Shown here: positions 63,974 to 64,000 of the stretch, piece after piece
How the letters are laid out: every line of letters starts with the position of its first letter
How positions within the stretch are numbered: the first letter of the stretch is position 1
Origin: Butyricimonas paravirosa
GTDB taxonomy: Bacteria > Bacteroidota > Bacteroidia > Bacteroidales > Marinifilaceae
Assembly (NCBI RefSeq): GCF_032878955.1
Contig: NZ_CP043839.1
Location: 3,720,001 to 3,784,000 of the forward strand
Direction: 5' to 3'
DNA: 64,000 nucleotides
Notes under the pieces: generated by a model
The model's database searches: none
Told to the model about the DNA's origin: nothing
Seen by the model: only the letters and a program-made list of their open reading frames with translations
Program-made: the position numbers and the translations under genes

Positions 63974-64000
63974 TCAGTCCATGCTTTGTCCCGTGTTATT
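63974..64000 (-). CDS. Possible C-terminal end of an upstream gene, partial
   Basis: The minus strand reads an open frame from the window edge ending NNTGQSMD and a TGA at 63974-63976. Only 8 residues lie in the window; the ending is plausible but identity cannot be judged. Confidence 0.3.
   Translation of the reverse strand, partial: NNTGQSMD

Overview
The window looks like a chromosomal piece of a gut-type Bacteroidota (order Bacteroidales). The evidence is two SusC/SusD outer-membrane uptake operons, an ECF sigma/FecR pair, an Mfa1/Mfa2-type fimbrial operon, many lipoproteins with a Cys shortly after the signal peptide, and repeated -7 promoter elements of the Bacteroidota form TAnnTTTG. 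Gene content resembles Odoribacteraceae (Butyricimonas/Odoribacter), but the genus is an inference. No rRNA, tRNA or CRISPR array was found.

Layout. (1) 1-2469, minus strand: a dlt-like set (adenylation enzyme, acyl carrier protein, MBOAT acyltransferase cut by the window edge). (2) 2650-13938: lower cobalamin pathway: cobB (frameshifted), then a minus-strand operon of a histidine phosphatase, PduO-type adenosyltransferase, cobQ, cobD and cbiB, then plus-strand cobU, cobT and cobS. A ferritin gene, two copies of a 129-bp hairpin repeat and a complete IS256-family element (29-bp inverted repeats, 8-bp target duplication) are embedded here. (3) 13939-23543: a six-gene fimbrial operon (DUF3575, DUF3868/OmpA-like, Mfa1-like stalk, Mfa2-like anchor, accessory pilin, DUF4906 tip candidate), preceded by what looks like an invertible promoter lying in the OFF orientation. 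(4) 23544-31308: a probable structured small RNA, then SusC-SusD-DUF4843-PKD-like lipoprotein without its own sigma/anti-sigma pair. (5) 31309-35497: a solitary DUF1016/YhcG nuclease-like gene, a beta-propeller protein, a second CobC-type phosphatase and a small membrane protein. (6) 35606-43108, minus strand: housekeeping genes typA, fba, ung, glutaminyl cyclotransferase, cysS and an M48 lipoprotein protease, several separated by low-complexity inverted repeats. (7) 43257-57827: ECF sigma, FecR, STN-type SusC, SusD, DUF4843, PKD-like lipoprotein, a secreted esterase fusion and two thioredoxin-fold proteins. (8) 57828-64000: an orphan copy of the ECF promoter region joined to an RND-permease remnant, then minus-strand lipoprotein, valS, a zinc-ribbon coiled-coil protein, a Nif3-like protein and a MerR-type regulator.

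How it works together: the two SusCD modules share the same four-gene core and are probably paralogues wired differently. The second is controlled by its own ECF/FecR relay through the SusC STN domain; the first has only a local leader and the small RNA upstream. The cob genes make the nucleotide loop and adenosylated corrinoid; the corrin-ring genes are not in the window.

The strongest candidates for something new are the invertible promoter of the fimbrial operon (14163-14317), the rod-shaped RNA at 23831-24027, and the 129-bp element with two hairpins whose loops are complementary.
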